This document shows, one piece after another, positions 24,747 to 32,993 of a DNA stretch of 64,000 nucleotides (position 1 is the stretch's first letter; each line of letters starts with the position of its first letter). The notes under the pieces are model-generated. The model made no database searches and was not told the origin of the DNA. It was given only the letters and a program-made list of their open reading frames with translations. The stretch lies in assembly GCF_003260125.1 (NCBI RefSeq), contig NZ_QHKO01000004.1, positions 1-64,000 on the forward strand. Direction: 5' to 3'. The stretch is from Lujinxingia litoralis. GTDB taxonomy: Bacteria; Myxococcota_A; Bradymonadia; Bradymonadales; Bradymonadaceae. The translations under genes and the position numbers were made by a program.

Positions 24747-25664
24747 GTGAACCTTAAGATCTCCAGCATTGTCGGCGCGCTGGCCTGTGGGCTGGCGCTT
24801 GTACTCGGTGCCCAGCCTGCCGCCGCACACCCCGGCTCGCTCTGGGGCATCGATCTCTCCAGCGTTGTCGCGCTGCGCGATCAGGCCCGCCTGGCCGCCC
24901 ATCGCACCACCCCGCCGCCGCAACAGGCCGAGCTGGAGCGCGTGCGCACCATCGTGCTCGACCCGGGACACGGCGGGGAGAACCACGGGGCCATCGGCGT
25001 GGCCGGCATCCGCGAAAAGCACCTGACCCTGGAGCTGGCCTACCACCTGCGGGAGGCCATTCAAGCCCGCTACCCCGAGGTGCGCGTGGTGATGACCCGC
25101 TACTGGGATACCTCGATGGGACTCTCGGAGCGCGTGCACCTGGCCAACCTGGCCGAGGCCGACCTCTTCCTCTCGCTGCACTACAACGCCGCGGTTCATA
25201 ACCGCGCGCTGGGCTACGAGACCTTCTTCTTAACCCCCGAAGAAGTCACCCCAGGAGAGCAGCAGGAGCAGAGCCCGATGCTCGCCAGCGCCGAGGGCGG
25301 CGCGGTGGAATCCCCGGTGGAAGGTGCCCGCCTGGTGGGCCAGCACGGCGACGACCTGATCTTCATTCAGCGCGATCTGATGCGAGCCCACCAGCACCAG
25401 CTCAGCGGGCACCTGGCTCACTGCGTGCAAAATGGCTTTCGCACCCACCTGGACTCCATCGATCGCGGCGTCAAACAGGCCAACTTCGGCGTGCTGCGCG
25501 GCGCGCATATGCCGGCAGTGGTGGTGGAAGCCGGCTTTCTCACCCACCCCGGCGAAGGCCAGGAGCTGGTGCAGCGCGCCCACCGTCAGCGGGTGGTCAA
25601 CGCGTTGGTCGACGCCATTGATGCCTTCGACGACGAAATGGCCCGGGTGCTCGACCAGCCCTAA
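24747..25664 (+). CDS. N-acetylmuramoyl-L-alanine amidase (Amidase_3)
   Basis: A 305-residue periplasmic zinc amidase that cleaves the lactyl-amide bond between muramic acid and the stem peptide. Signal peptide ending near AAAH. Catalytic set: DPGHGG (zinc His), REKHLTLELA (zinc Glu), LFLSLHYNA (zinc His) and VVVEAGFLTH (catalytic Glu). An insertion of about 45 residues with EEVTPGEQQEQSPM lies between the third and fourth motifs. The start is chosen as GTG 24747, because AGGGAG lies 7 nt before it; ATG 24741 is only 1 nt from the same ribosome site. It follows a terminator, so it has its own promoter. Confidence 0.92.
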   Translation: MNLKISSIVGALACGLALVLGAQPAAAHPGSLWGIDLSSVVALRDQARLAAHRTTPPPQQAELERVRTIVLDPGHGGENHGAIGVAGIREKHLTLELAYHLREAIQARYPEVRVVMTRYWDTSMGLSERVHLANLAEADLFLSLHYNAAVHNRALGYETFFLTPEEVTPGEQQEQSPMLASAEGGAVESPVEGARLVGQHGDDLIFIQRDLMRAHQHQLSGHLAHCVQNGFRTHLDSIDRGVKQANFGVLRGAHMPAVVVEAGFLTHPGEGQELVQRAHRQRVVNALVDAIDAFDDEMARVLDQP

Positions 25665-25759
25665 GAGCTGTGCTAGCTCCCTGAACCTGCCAGCTGCCGA
25701 TGCCCGCCACGCGCGGGCACTTTTTTATCCCTTCCACGCTCTGCGCAGAGGAGCTCCCC

Positions 25760-26503
25760 ATGACCGCCCGCTCTGACGGCCGCGCCGTCGATGAACTTCG
25801 TCCGGTATCGATCCAGCCCCATTTCACCGAGATGCCCGCGGCCTCGGTGCTCGTGCGTTTTGGGCGCACCACCGTGATGTGCACCGCCAGCGTCGACGAG
25901 CGCGTACCGCGCTGGATGGACCGCCCGGGCAACACCCGCGGCTGGGTCACCGGCGAGTACTCCATGCTGCCCGGGGCCACCTCGCCGCGCTTTCGGCGAG
26001 AGGTGAGCCGGGGAGGTTTGAGCGGCCGCACCCAGGAGATTCAGCGCCTGATCGGTCGCAGCCTGCGCGCGGTCACCGACCTGGAAAAGCTCGGCCCGCG
26101 CACCGTCTACCTGGACTGTGACGTGCTTCAGGCCGACGGCGGCACGCGCACCGCCAGCATCACCGGCGCCTACGTCGCGCTGGCGCTGGCCTGTGACACG
26201 CTGCTCGAAGAGGGCGTCATCGCCGCCCTTCCCCTGACCGACTCGGTCGCCGCGATCAGCTGCGGGATGCTCGAAGGCCGCGCCCTGCTCGATCTTCCCT
26301 ACGTCGAAGACGCCGCCGCCGATGTCGATCTCAACGTGGTGATGACCGGCTCCGGTCGTCTCATCGAGGTTCAGGGCACCGGCGAAGAAGCCACCTTCAC
26401 CCGCGCCGAACTCAACGCGCTGCTGGACCTGGCCGAAAAGGGTATTGGCGAACTCAGCACGCTTCAGCAAGAAGCCCTGCCCGACCGCTTGCACTTTAAA
26501 TAA
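25760..26503 (+). CDS. rph: Ribonuclease PH
   Basis: A 247-residue phosphorolytic 3'-5' exoribonuclease that trims tRNA precursors; it works as a hexamer. Landmarks: [14 protein letters not shown] at the start, [17 protein letters not shown], the phosphate-binding [40 protein letters not shown], and the C-terminal [20 protein letters not shown]. The length is normal. ATG 25760 is preceded by GAGGAG with 7-nt spacing; a longer ORF to 25700 has no ribosome site. It is often next to a non-canonical NTP pyrophosphatase gene, but not here. Confidence 0.97.
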   Translation: MTARSDGRAVDELRPVSIQPHFTEMPAASVLVRFGRTTVMCTASVDERVPRWMDRPGNTRGWVTGEYSMLPGATSPRFRREVSRGGLSGRTQEIQRLIGRSLRAVTDLEKLGPRTVYLDCDVLQADGGTRTASITGAYVALALACDTLLEEGVIAALPLTDSVAAISCGMLEGRALLDLPYVEDAAADVDLNVVMTGSGRLIEVQGTGEEATFTRAELNALLDLAEKGIGELSTLQQEALPDRLHFK

Positions 26504-26629
26504 GGCCCGGGCTTCGCTATGGCATTGGGGCCTGCTGTGCCCAGATTAGGTGGCACCGTGGACCAGCAGCGGCGCTTTTAAGGCGTCTGGTAAGCCCCCC
26601 TGGCGACCCCAACTTTGAGGATGACTCCT

Positions 26630-27655
26630 ATGACTCCTATGGATGATCGCAACCTCGCGCTGGAACTTGTGCGCGTCACCGAAGCCGCCGCCATCGCCTC
26701 GGCCCGTTCCATGGGTCAGGGCGATCCGACCTACTCTGATCAGATGGCCGTCAGCGCCATGCGCGCGGCGTTTGACACGATGCATATCAACGGCACCGTG
26801 GTCATTGGAGAGGGCGAGCGCGACGAAGCGCCCATGCTCTACATCGGCGAAGAGGTGGGGCGGCGCGCAGAACGCGATCCGAAGATGGACATCGCCCTGG
26901 ATCCGCTGGAGGGCACCAACCTCTGCGCCTACGGCCGTCCGGGGGCGCTGGCGGTCATCGCGATGGCACCGCATGGCTGCTTCTTAAACGCGCCCGACAT
27001 CTACATGAAGAAGATCGCCGCAGGGCCGGAGGCCCGCGGCGTCATTGAGCTCGACGCCTCCCCACAGGAGAACCTCCACCGCCTGGCCGAGGTTCGCGGA
27101 GTGCGGGTTGAAGATCTCACCGCCATGGTCCTGGACCGCCCGCGCCACGAAGCCCTGATCGCCGCCATTCGGCAGGCCGGAGCCCGCATTCGCCTGATCG
27201 AAGATGGCGATGTCGACGCGGCCATCGCCACCTGCCGCGCCGAGAGTGGCATCGACATCATGTTTGGCATCGGCGGCGCCCCCGAGGGCGTGCTGGCCGC
27301 GGCCGCCCTACAATGCCTGGGTGGCGAGATCCAGGGCCGTCTGATGTTCTACAAAGATGAGGAGCGCCAGCGCGCTCGCCGCATCATGGGCGATCGCGAC
27401 ATCGAGGCCCTCATGGGCATCCACGATCTGGCCCATGGCGAGATCGTGTACGCCGCCACCGGGGTGACCTCGGGCAGCATCCTGCGCGGCGTGCGCTTCT
27501 TCGCCGGCGGCTGCGAAACCCACTCCCTGGTGATGCGCTCTAAATCCGGGACCGTACGCGCCATTGAGGCCACGCACGACTTCCGTCGCAAGCCGGCCTA
27601 CACGCTGGAAGGCCTGCACGAGAACATGGCCGACTGCGGCAAGCCCATCTGCTAG
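26630..27655 (+). CDS. glpX: Class II fructose-1,6-bisphosphatase
   Basis: A 341-residue cytoplasmic sugar phosphatase of gluconeogenesis. Motifs: GQGDPTYSDQMAVSAMRAAF, GTVVIGEGERDEAPMLYIGE (metal-binding Glu residues), ALDPLEGTNLCAYGRPGA (Li-sensitive phosphatase Asp-x-x-x-Gly), GIGGAPEGVLAAAA. Candidate starts are TTG 26615 and ATG 26621, 26630 and 26639; 26630 is preferred because AGGA lies 8 nt before it. Its stop shares the bases CTAG with the stop of the convergent DUF6624 gene. PEP carboxykinase is encoded 8 kb away, so gluconeogenic capacity is supported. Confidence 0.96.
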   Translation: MTPMDDRNLALELVRVTEAAAIASARSMGQGDPTYSDQMAVSAMRAAFDTMHINGTVVIGEGERDEAPMLYIGEEVGRRAERDPKMDIALDPLEGTNLCAYGRPGALAVIAMAPHGCFLNAPDIYMKKIAAGPEARGVIELDASPQENLHRLAEVRGVRVEDLTAMVLDRPRHEALIAAIRQAGARIRLIEDGDVDAAIATCRAESGIDIMFGIGGAPEGVLAAAALQCLGGEIQGRLMFYKDEERQRARRIMGDRDIEALMGIHDLAHGEIVYAATGVTSGSILRGVRFFAGGCETHSLVMRSKSGTVRAIEATHDFRRKPAYTLEGLHENMADCGKPIC

Positions 27656-28260
27656 GGCTCGCGGTAGCCGCAGCTCACAAAGAAAGCGTGCATCTGACGG
27701 CGACGGGCCGCCCAATCTCCGGGCGGCTCGTCGCCTTTTTCGTCTGCACGACGCTGAAGACGGGTCATCACCTGCGCCAAGGGCTCCAGCCCCACCCGGG
27801 CGCGCCGAGCCTCCACCCCTTCGGGATCCTCCAGCGGGCCCGGCCCCAGGCGCCCCTGGTCATCCCAGTCGATGATCGCGCCGTAGCGCTGAGGGCGCCC
27901 CTGATTAAAACGGATGCGGTCACCCAACATGGCAACCTCCCGCGGGCGCGCCTGCTCCGCAGGCAGCGCTTCCATCAACGCCAGCGCTCGCTGCTGCACC
28001 TCGGGGCAGCTGATGGCGTTGCTGGCCACCAGAAAGGCCGCTGACGCGGCCTCCTCGCCAACCTCATCGACCCGTGGCCAGCCGTCGGCATCCAGGATCG
28101 CCATCAGCGCGCGGGCGTTGGCTTCATGCACCGCGCGCATCTCGGGATGATAGCCGTCAAAAAGTTCACCACGCGCCAGCAAATCCTGGCGCGTGGTGTG
28201 ATCGGCTGCCGCCAGCTCCCGAAGCCTGGCGGCGAGTTCAGCGGTGTGGGAAGGCGTCAC
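27652..28260 (-). CDS. DUF6624 protein
   Basis: A 202-residue cytoplasmic helical protein. The segment [20 protein letters not shown], followed by [40 protein letters not shown] and [14 protein letters not shown], matches the DUF6624 pattern (Y/F-D-G-Y-H-P-x-M, G-x-x-Q-x-Y-G). Biochemical role unknown. The start GTG at 28260 overlaps the ychF stop as GTGA, so it is translationally coupled to YchF. The stop TAG overlaps the glpX stop on the opposite strand within CTAG. No separate ribosome site is seen. Confidence 0.8.
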   Translation of the reverse strand: MTPSHTAELAARLRELAAADHTTRQDLLARGELFDGYHPEMRAVHEANARALMAILDADGWPRVDEVGEEAASAAFLVASNAISCPEVQQRALALMEALPAEQARPREVAMLGDRIRFNQGRPQRYGAIIDWDDQGRLGPGPLEDPEGVEARRARVGLEPLAQVMTRLQRRADEKGDEPPGDWAARRRQMHAFFVSCGYREP

Positions 28261-29351
28261 GCGTTGTGGCGAATGTGCAGAATGTCGCCATCGGCGACCA
28301 CGTACTCTTTGCCTTCCAGGCGCAGTTTGCCCGCAGCGCGAATCCCCGCCTCATCTCCGTAGGTCTCCAGGTCGTTGACCGTGTACACCTCGGCGCGAAT
28401 GAAGCGCTTTTCAAAGTCGGTATGGATCACGCCCGCGGCCTGCGGCGCAGTCGCTCCCACCGGGATGGTCCAGGCACGGATCTCTTGCTCGCCAGCCGTA
28501 AAGAAGGCCTGCAGTCCGAGCAGACTGTAGGTCGCCCGAATCAGCACATTGAGCGCGGGCTCATCAATGCCCAGCCCCTGGAGCATCTCCATCTGCTCTT
28601 CTTCTTCCAGCTCTACCAGCTCGGCCTCAATCGCACCGCAGACCACGACCACGCCGCTCCCCTGCGACGCAGCGAGTTCGCGCAGGCGACCCACGTGAGG
28701 GTTGTTGCCCTCCAGGTCATCATCGCTGACGTTGGCCACATAGAGCACCGGCTTGTCGGTGAGCAGGTGGCTGTCGCGAGTGAGCTTGAGCTCTTCCTCG
28801 CTCAGCTCGATGGCACGCGCGCTGGTGCCCTCGTTGAGCTCGGCCAGGACCTTCTCCAGGACCTCCACGCGCGCGCGCTCGGTCTTGTCATTGGCCTTGG
28901 CCGCGCGACGGGCCTTCTCCAGGCGACGCTCCACCGTCTGCATATCGGCCAGAATCAGCTCGGTCTCAATGATCTCGACATCACGCACCGGATCGACACC
29001 ACCCTCCACGTGGGTAATGTTCTCATCGTCGAAGCAGCGCACGACGTGCAGGATCGCGTTGACCTCTCGAATGTTGGCTAAAAACTTGTTTCCCAGCCCC
29101 TCGCCCTGAGAGGCGCCGCGCACCAGCCCGGCGATGTCGACGATCTCCACCACCGCCGGGATGATTTTGTTGGCCGGCACATACTTCTCAATGGTCTTGA
29201 GCCGGGCGTCGGGCACGGGCACGATGCCCACGTTGGGATCAATCGTGCAGAAGGGGTAGTTGGCCGACTGCGCCTCGGCGCGGGTCAGCGCATTAAAAAT
29301 GGTCGACTTGCCCACGTTCGGGAGTCCGACAATGCCTGCGGAGACGCTCAT
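28257..29351 (-). CDS. ychF: Redox-regulated ATPase YchF (OLA1 family)
   Basis: A 364-residue P-loop protein of the Obg-related family that prefers ATP and binds ribosomes. G1 is [15 protein letters not shown], the switch/G3 region [20 protein letters not shown], and the G4 site reads NVSD rather than NKxD, which fits ATP use. The C-terminal TGS domain is [20 protein letters not shown] with [11 protein letters not shown] and a final GDILHIRHN. Length is normal. ATG at 29351; only a weak GAAGAAA ribosome site. Heads a two-gene run with DUF6624. Confidence 0.97.
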   Translation of the reverse strand: MSVSAGIVGLPNVGKSTIFNALTRAEAQSANYPFCTIDPNVGIVPVPDARLKTIEKYVPANKIIPAVVEIVDIAGLVRGASQGEGLGNKFLANIREVNAILHVVRCFDDENITHVEGGVDPVRDVEIIETELILADMQTVERRLEKARRAAKANDKTERARVEVLEKVLAELNEGTSARAIELSEEELKLTRDSHLLTDKPVLYVANVSDDDLEGNNPHVGRLRELAASQGSGVVVVCGAIEAELVELEEEEQMEMLQGLGIDEPALNVLIRATYSLLGLQAFFTAGEQEIRAWTIPVGATAPQAAGVIHTDFEKRFIRAEVYTVNDLETYGDEAGIRAAGKLRLEGKEYVVADGDILHIRHNA

Positions 29352-29528
29352 GATAGTTTCTTCGGTGCGAGGGACGTGTTTTACTCAGGATTCTCATACG
29401 CTAAACGCCCGCGGACATCGCCGGCGTGCGCGCCGGACCTTTTAGTCAATGTGCCCCCCCACCGCAAGCCGGCGCGGTGTTTACTTTCTGGCAATACGCT
29501 CGCCAGGCTGCGAGACAAGGGAGAGCTT

Positions 29529-29951
29529 ATGGATGCGTCGTACCACCCCGAGATGGCCTACCTGATTCGCGAAGAGAAGCGCGTGGAGGCCGAACTCGAA
29601 CAACTGCGTGACGAGTTCGCCACCTGGAAGCGCCGCGTCGTTCTGGCCCAAGAGAAGGGACACGCCGAGCTGGCCGCCCAGGCCACCGAACGCGTCGATG
29701 CCCTGCGCGCCCGGGGCCACGCGACCCGCGAAGAGCTGGAACTTCTTCAGGCCAAGAAACGTTTGCTTATCCGTCAGGCCCGTCGCCCCGATGGCGCCGA
29801 GGTCGAGCGCGCTGAGGCCTTGCTCGAACAGGTTCGCCAGGGCGGCCTGATCGACCCCGATGAGGCCTCGCTCGAAGAGGAGTTCGAGCGCCTGGCCCGC
29901 GGACAGGATTCAGCTGCCCCGGGGCCGCTCGAAGAAGACGACAACCCCTGA
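29529..29951 (+). CDS. Coiled-coil protein of unknown function
   Basis: A 140-residue, highly charged cytoplasmic protein. Residues 10-100 form a long helix or coiled coil (EEKRVEAELEQLRDEFATWK, ELELLQAKKRLLIRQARR) and the end is acidic (LEEEFERLARGQ). It is reminiscent of PspA-like or small tail-fibre-like helical proteins, but no family can be assigned. The start ATG 29529 has AAGGGAG at about 6 nt; an upstream extension to 29376 lies antisense-adjacent to the ychF start and is unlikely. It is divergent from ychF and 72 bp upstream of the WYL gene. Confidence 0.7.
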   Translation: MDASYHPEMAYLIREEKRVEAELEQLRDEFATWKRRVVLAQEKGHAELAAQATERVDALRARGHATREELELLQAKKRLLIRQARRPDGAEVERAEALLEQVRQGGLIDPDEASLEEEFERLARGQDSAAPGPLEEDDNP

Positions 29952-30023
29952 TAAAGTGCCTCTCATGCTCCGGTCGGCAGACGTGTTCGCCGGCCCTCAC
30001 TCCCACCAGCCAGGAGTCGCGCT

Positions 30024-30716
30024 GTGGGCGATGGACCCATTCAAATCCCGACCATCCGCGGCAGAATCGCCGAGCGGCTGGCACGGGCGTCAGCCCGAAA
30101 TAACGAAGACGATCCGCTCACCTTCCCCGAAGCCCCCGGCGACGTGCTCTTGCGCACCGCCGAGGAGCGCGGCGCGGTGGCCCTGGCCTGCCTGCTCCTG
30201 GAGAACCTGCGCGAGCATGGCGCCAGCCGAGTCAACTCCCGGGCCCTGGACCAGGTGTTGCGCAAGGTGCTCGCCACCTTCGGCGCCAAAGAGGTCATGG
30301 ACATCGAGGTCGAAGCCTACGAGATCCTCCTGTGGATCGGCAGCGCCATCGACCCCGACTGGAGCCCCGATCGCGCGGAGAACCCCGGCGAGCTCAACCC
30401 GGCGGCCAGCCGCACCGACCTGATTCGGTGGGCCATTCACGGCGGCGTCGACCTGGAGATGCATTACTACAGCCGGGGGCGCGGCGAACTAACTCAGCGA
30501 CGCATCACCCCCATTAGCCTGGAGGCCGAAACCTACCTCCACGCCTACTGCCATTTGCGCCGCGATGAGCGGGTCTTTCGCCTCAGTCGCATCGGCGACC
30601 TGCATCCGGTGGGCGGCTGGCCCAACAAAGCGCGACCTAAACCTGCCAAAAGTTCCGGGGAGAGCGCCGGTAAAAAAGAGGCACCGCCGGGCCAGATGAG
30701 CTTACTCGACGAATAA
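30024..30716 (+). CDS. WYL-domain protein with a beta-clamp-binding-like C-terminal tail
   Basis: A 230-residue protein. The N-terminal 110 residues are helical without a clear helix-turn-helix. The WYL domain lies at about 130-200 (LIRWAIHGGVDLEMHYYSRG, RRITPISLEAETYLHAYCHL, RVFRLSRIGDL), the ligand- or nucleic-acid-sensing module of many bacterial regulators. It is followed by a disordered Lys/Pro/Ser tail ending in GQMSLLDE. QMSLL is the sliding-clamp-binding pentapeptide of E. coli MutS (consensus QL[SD]LF). The tail position at the very C-terminus of a flexible segment is typical for such peptides. GTG at 30024 has AGGAG 8 nt upstream. Confidence 0.82.
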   Translation: MGDGPIQIPTIRGRIAERLARASARNNEDDPLTFPEAPGDVLLRTAEERGAVALACLLLENLREHGASRVNSRALDQVLRKVLATFGAKEVMDIEVEAYEILLWIGSAIDPDWSPDRAENPGELNPAASRTDLIRWAIHGGVDLEMHYYSRGRGELTQRRITPISLEAETYLHAYCHLRRDERVFRLSRIGDLHPVGGWPNKARPKPAKSSGESAGKKEAPPGQMSLLDE

Positions 30717-30753
30717 TTCGACCTGATTTTAGGCTTTTGAAGGCGTTTTCGAC

Positions 30754-32214
30754 GTGAAAAAAATCCTCAATTTCATCGACGGCCAGTACGTCGAACCTCT
30801 CCAGGGCTCCTACTTCCCCAACATCAACCCGGCCACCGGCAAGGTTATTGGCCAGGTCGCCGAAGGCTCCCCGGAGGATATCGACCGCGCGGTCGAAGCC
30901 GCTCGCCGCGCGTTCAAGGGCCCCTGGGGCCAGATGAGCCTCAACGCCCGCCTCGACGCGCTGGAGCGCGTCGCCAGCGGCATTCTCGCACGCTTCGACG
31001 AGTTTCTGCGGGCCGAGATGCTCGACACCGGAAAGCCCGCCAGCTTTGCCTCTCGGATCGACATCCCCCGCGGCGCCGCAAACTTTCGCTTCTTTGCCAA
31101 CCTCATGCGCGGCCAGCACAGCGCGGCCTTTGAGACCGATACTCCCGACGGCCGCGGCGCCCTCAATTACACCATCCGGCGCCCCCTGGGGGTGGTCGGC
31201 GTGATCTCACCGTGGAACCTGCCCCTGCTGCTACTCACCTGGAAGGTGGCACCGGCGCTGGCGGCCGGAAACTGCGTCGTGGCAAAACCCAGCGAAGAAA
31301 CCCCCTCGACCGCAGCCCTCCTTGGCGAGGTGTTCAACGAAGCCGGGATTCCCCCCGGAGTCTTCAACGTGGTGCAGGGCGCCGGACCGGGCTCGGCCGG
31401 CGAAGCGCTCACCCGCCACCCTGATATCGACGCGATCACCTTCACCGGAGAGTCGCGCACCGGCAGCGCCATCATGGAAGCCTGCGCCCCGCATGTGCGC
31501 AACATCTCCTTTGAGCTCGGTGGAAAAAACGCCGCGATCGTGTTTGCCGACGCCAACCTCCAGGAGGCCATCGACGGCACCGCGCGCTCCACCTTCTCCA
31601 ACACCGGCCAGGTCTGCCTGTGCTCGGAGCGCGTCTACGTGCAACGCCCCATCTTCGAGGAGTTCGTGGCCGGACTCGCCGCCCGGGCCCGCGGTCTGCG
31701 TGTGGGTGACCCCTTCGATGAAGCCACCCAGATGGGTCCTCTCATCAGTCAGGCCCACCGCGACAAAGTCTTAAGCTACTTTGAGCTCGCCAGAAGCGAA
31801 GGCGCCGAGGTCATCACCGGCGGTGGCATCCCAGAGCTGGGCGGCGCCCTCAAAGAGGGCGCCTTCGTCGAACCCACCATCTGGACCGGTCTCGCTCCCG
31901 ACGCCCGCACGGTCCGCGAAGAAGTCTTTGGCCCGGTCTGCCACATCCACCCCTTCGACACCGAAGAGGAGGCCGTGGCGCTGGCCAATGACTCCGACTA
32001 CGGGCTCTGCGCGGCCATCTGGACCCACGATCTTCGCCGGGCTCACCGCGTCGCCGCCCGAATGGATGTGGGACTGGTGTGGGTGAATACCTGGTTTTTG
32101 CGCGATCTGCGCACACCCTTTGGCGGCGTTAAACTCAGCGGCATCGGCCGCGAAGGCGGCACCCACTCGCTGGACTTCTACACCGAGACCCGAAACATCT
32201 GCATCAAGCTCTGA
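30754..32214 (+). CDS. Aldehyde dehydrogenase, probable 2-aminomuconate 6-semialdehyde dehydrogenase
   Basis: A 486-residue NAD-dependent aldehyde dehydrogenase. N155 in PWNLP, Glu254 in FELGGKN and the nucleophile Cys288 in GQVCLCSERVYV are present. The CLCSER surroundings and the MKKILNFIDGQYVEP start resemble 2-hydroxymuconic or 2-aminomuconic semialdehyde dehydrogenases (ALDH8-type). The next gene, 20 bp downstream, is a RidA-family protein; the same pair occurs as dehydrogenase and 2-aminomuconate deaminase in bacterial kynurenine/2-nitrobenzoate breakdown. That pathway assignment is inferred from this pairing. Start ATG 30754, 37 bp after the WYL gene, without a strong ribosome site. 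Confidence 0.88.
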   Translation: MKKILNFIDGQYVEPLQGSYFPNINPATGKVIGQVAEGSPEDIDRAVEAARRAFKGPWGQMSLNARLDALERVASGILARFDEFLRAEMLDTGKPASFASRIDIPRGAANFRFFANLMRGQHSAAFETDTPDGRGALNYTIRRPLGVVGVISPWNLPLLLLTWKVAPALAAGNCVVAKPSEETPSTAALLGEVFNEAGIPPGVFNVVQGAGPGSAGEALTRHPDIDAITFTGESRTGSAIMEACAPHVRNISFELGGKNAAIVFADANLQEAIDGTARSTFSNTGQVCLCSERVYVQRPIFEEFVAGLAARARGLRVGDPFDEATQMGPLISQAHRDKVLSYFELARSEGAEVITGGGIPELGGALKEGAFVEPTIWTGLAPDARTVREEVFGPVCHIHPFDTEEEAVALANDSDYGLCAAIWTHDLRRAHRVAARMDVGLVWVNTWFLRDLRTPFGGVKLSGIGREGGTHSLDFYTETRNICIKL

Positions 32215-32234
32215 TTTCTCCTAAAAGGCCTCCC

Positions 32235-32669
32235 ATGAGCTCCACTCCCTACATTCTCAATGACCGCGCTCAGGCCCTGGCCCACTACCCGCACGCGCGC
32301 CGTGTGGGCGATCTGATCTTTGTCTCCGGGGTCTCCTGCCGACGCCCCGACAACACACATGTCGGGGTAACCCGGGCCGCCGATGGCACCATCCTTCGCG
32401 ACATCGCCACCCAGACCGAAGCCGTCATTCAGAACATCGCCCGCATCCTGGAAGAAGCCGGCGCCGGGCTGGAACACCTGGTCGACATCACGACCTTCCT
32501 CATCGATATGAACGATTTTGAGGGCTACAACCAGGCCTACAACCGCTTCTTCGACGCCGACACCGGCCCCACCCGCACCACCGTGGCGGTACATCAGCTG
32601 CCCCACCCGAACCTGGCCATCGAAATGAAAGCGGTAGCTTACCTGCCCCTTTCTCAGACCGCTCGTTAA
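32235..32669 (+). CDS. RidA-family protein, possible 2-aminomuconate deaminase
   Basis: A 144-residue YjgF/YER057c/UK114 (RidA) protein, a trimeric enamine/imine deaminase fold. HARRVGDLIFVSGVSCRRPD at the start, QTEAVIQNIARILEEAGAGL in the middle, and TRTTVAVHQLPHPNLAIEMK at the end give the family layout (P-x-x-R-T/S-x-V, with the Glu that replaces the Arg context of classical RidA). It lies 20 bp after an aldehyde dehydrogenase, so the pair probably oxidises and then deaminates 2-aminomuconate-type intermediates of tryptophan breakdown. A general RidA role in detoxifying enamines is the alternative. Ends at a strong terminator. Confidence 0.85.
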   Translation: MSSTPYILNDRAQALAHYPHARRVGDLIFVSGVSCRRPDNTHVGVTRAADGTILRDIATQTEAVIQNIARILEEAGAGLEHLVDITTFLIDMNDFEGYNQAYNRFFDADTGPTRTTVAVHQLPHPNLAIEMKAVAYLPLSQTAR

Positions 32670-32743
32670 GCCGCGGCCCTTCCAGCGCTCGCCTAAAGTG
32701 CAAAGTATCCCTGGCGATCGTCTGGCAAACTCCTTCACTCAAC

Positions 32744-32769
32744 GCCCTCCCCTGCGGGAGGGCTTTTTT
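32744..32769 (+). terminator. Terminator after the RidA gene
   Basis: An 8-bp perfect GC-rich stem (32744-32751 with 32756-32763, loop CTGC) is followed by six T residues. It closes the plus-strand run that ends at 32669. Confidence 0.92.
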
Positions 32770-32817
32770 ATGCGACCTGTGGAAACGCTGTGGAAAGATC
32801 CTTTCGGGCAAAAAACT

Positions 32818-32845
32818 TTGATCCCGAACAAAATCGATCTATACT
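32818..32845 (+). promoter_or_regulatory. Sigma-70-type promoter of the M48 protease gene
   Basis: TTGATC (32818-32823), a 16-bp spacer and TATACT (32840-32845) form a near-consensus sigma-70 promoter in a locally AT-rich stretch directly after a terminator. Transcription would start near 32852 and give a leader of about 140 nt before the start codon at 32994. Confidence 0.6.
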
Positions 32846-32913
32846 TACACTCCGCTGGTAATTTTCCAGCCGAGTTGTAATCCACTCCTAGTTCGCAGGC
32901 CGTTAGACGAGCT

Positions 32914-32955
32914 AGACCGAAAGCCCTGAGGTCCGGTCTTTATCAGGTGGGCTTT
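32914..32955 (+). promoter_or_regulatory. Candidate structured leader of the M48 protease mRNA
   Basis: Two interleaved pairings are possible: 32914-32919 with 32934-32939 (AGACCG/CGGTCT) and 32920-32929 with 32943-32955 (AAAGCCCTGA with TCAGG-bulge-GCTTT). Their arms alternate, so the RNA can form either one, or a compact pseudoknot. It lies between the predicted transcription start and the ribosome site (GGGAGG at 32982-32987). The remaining leader shows nothing else of note. Confidence 0.35.
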
Positions 32956-32993
32956 CCCAGGTGGGACGTTCAGTCAGCCCTTGGGAGGTCTTC

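Noticed and set aside
32698..32880. Small plus-strand ORF after the RidA gene
   Set aside because: It reads through an intrinsic terminator and the M48 promoter.
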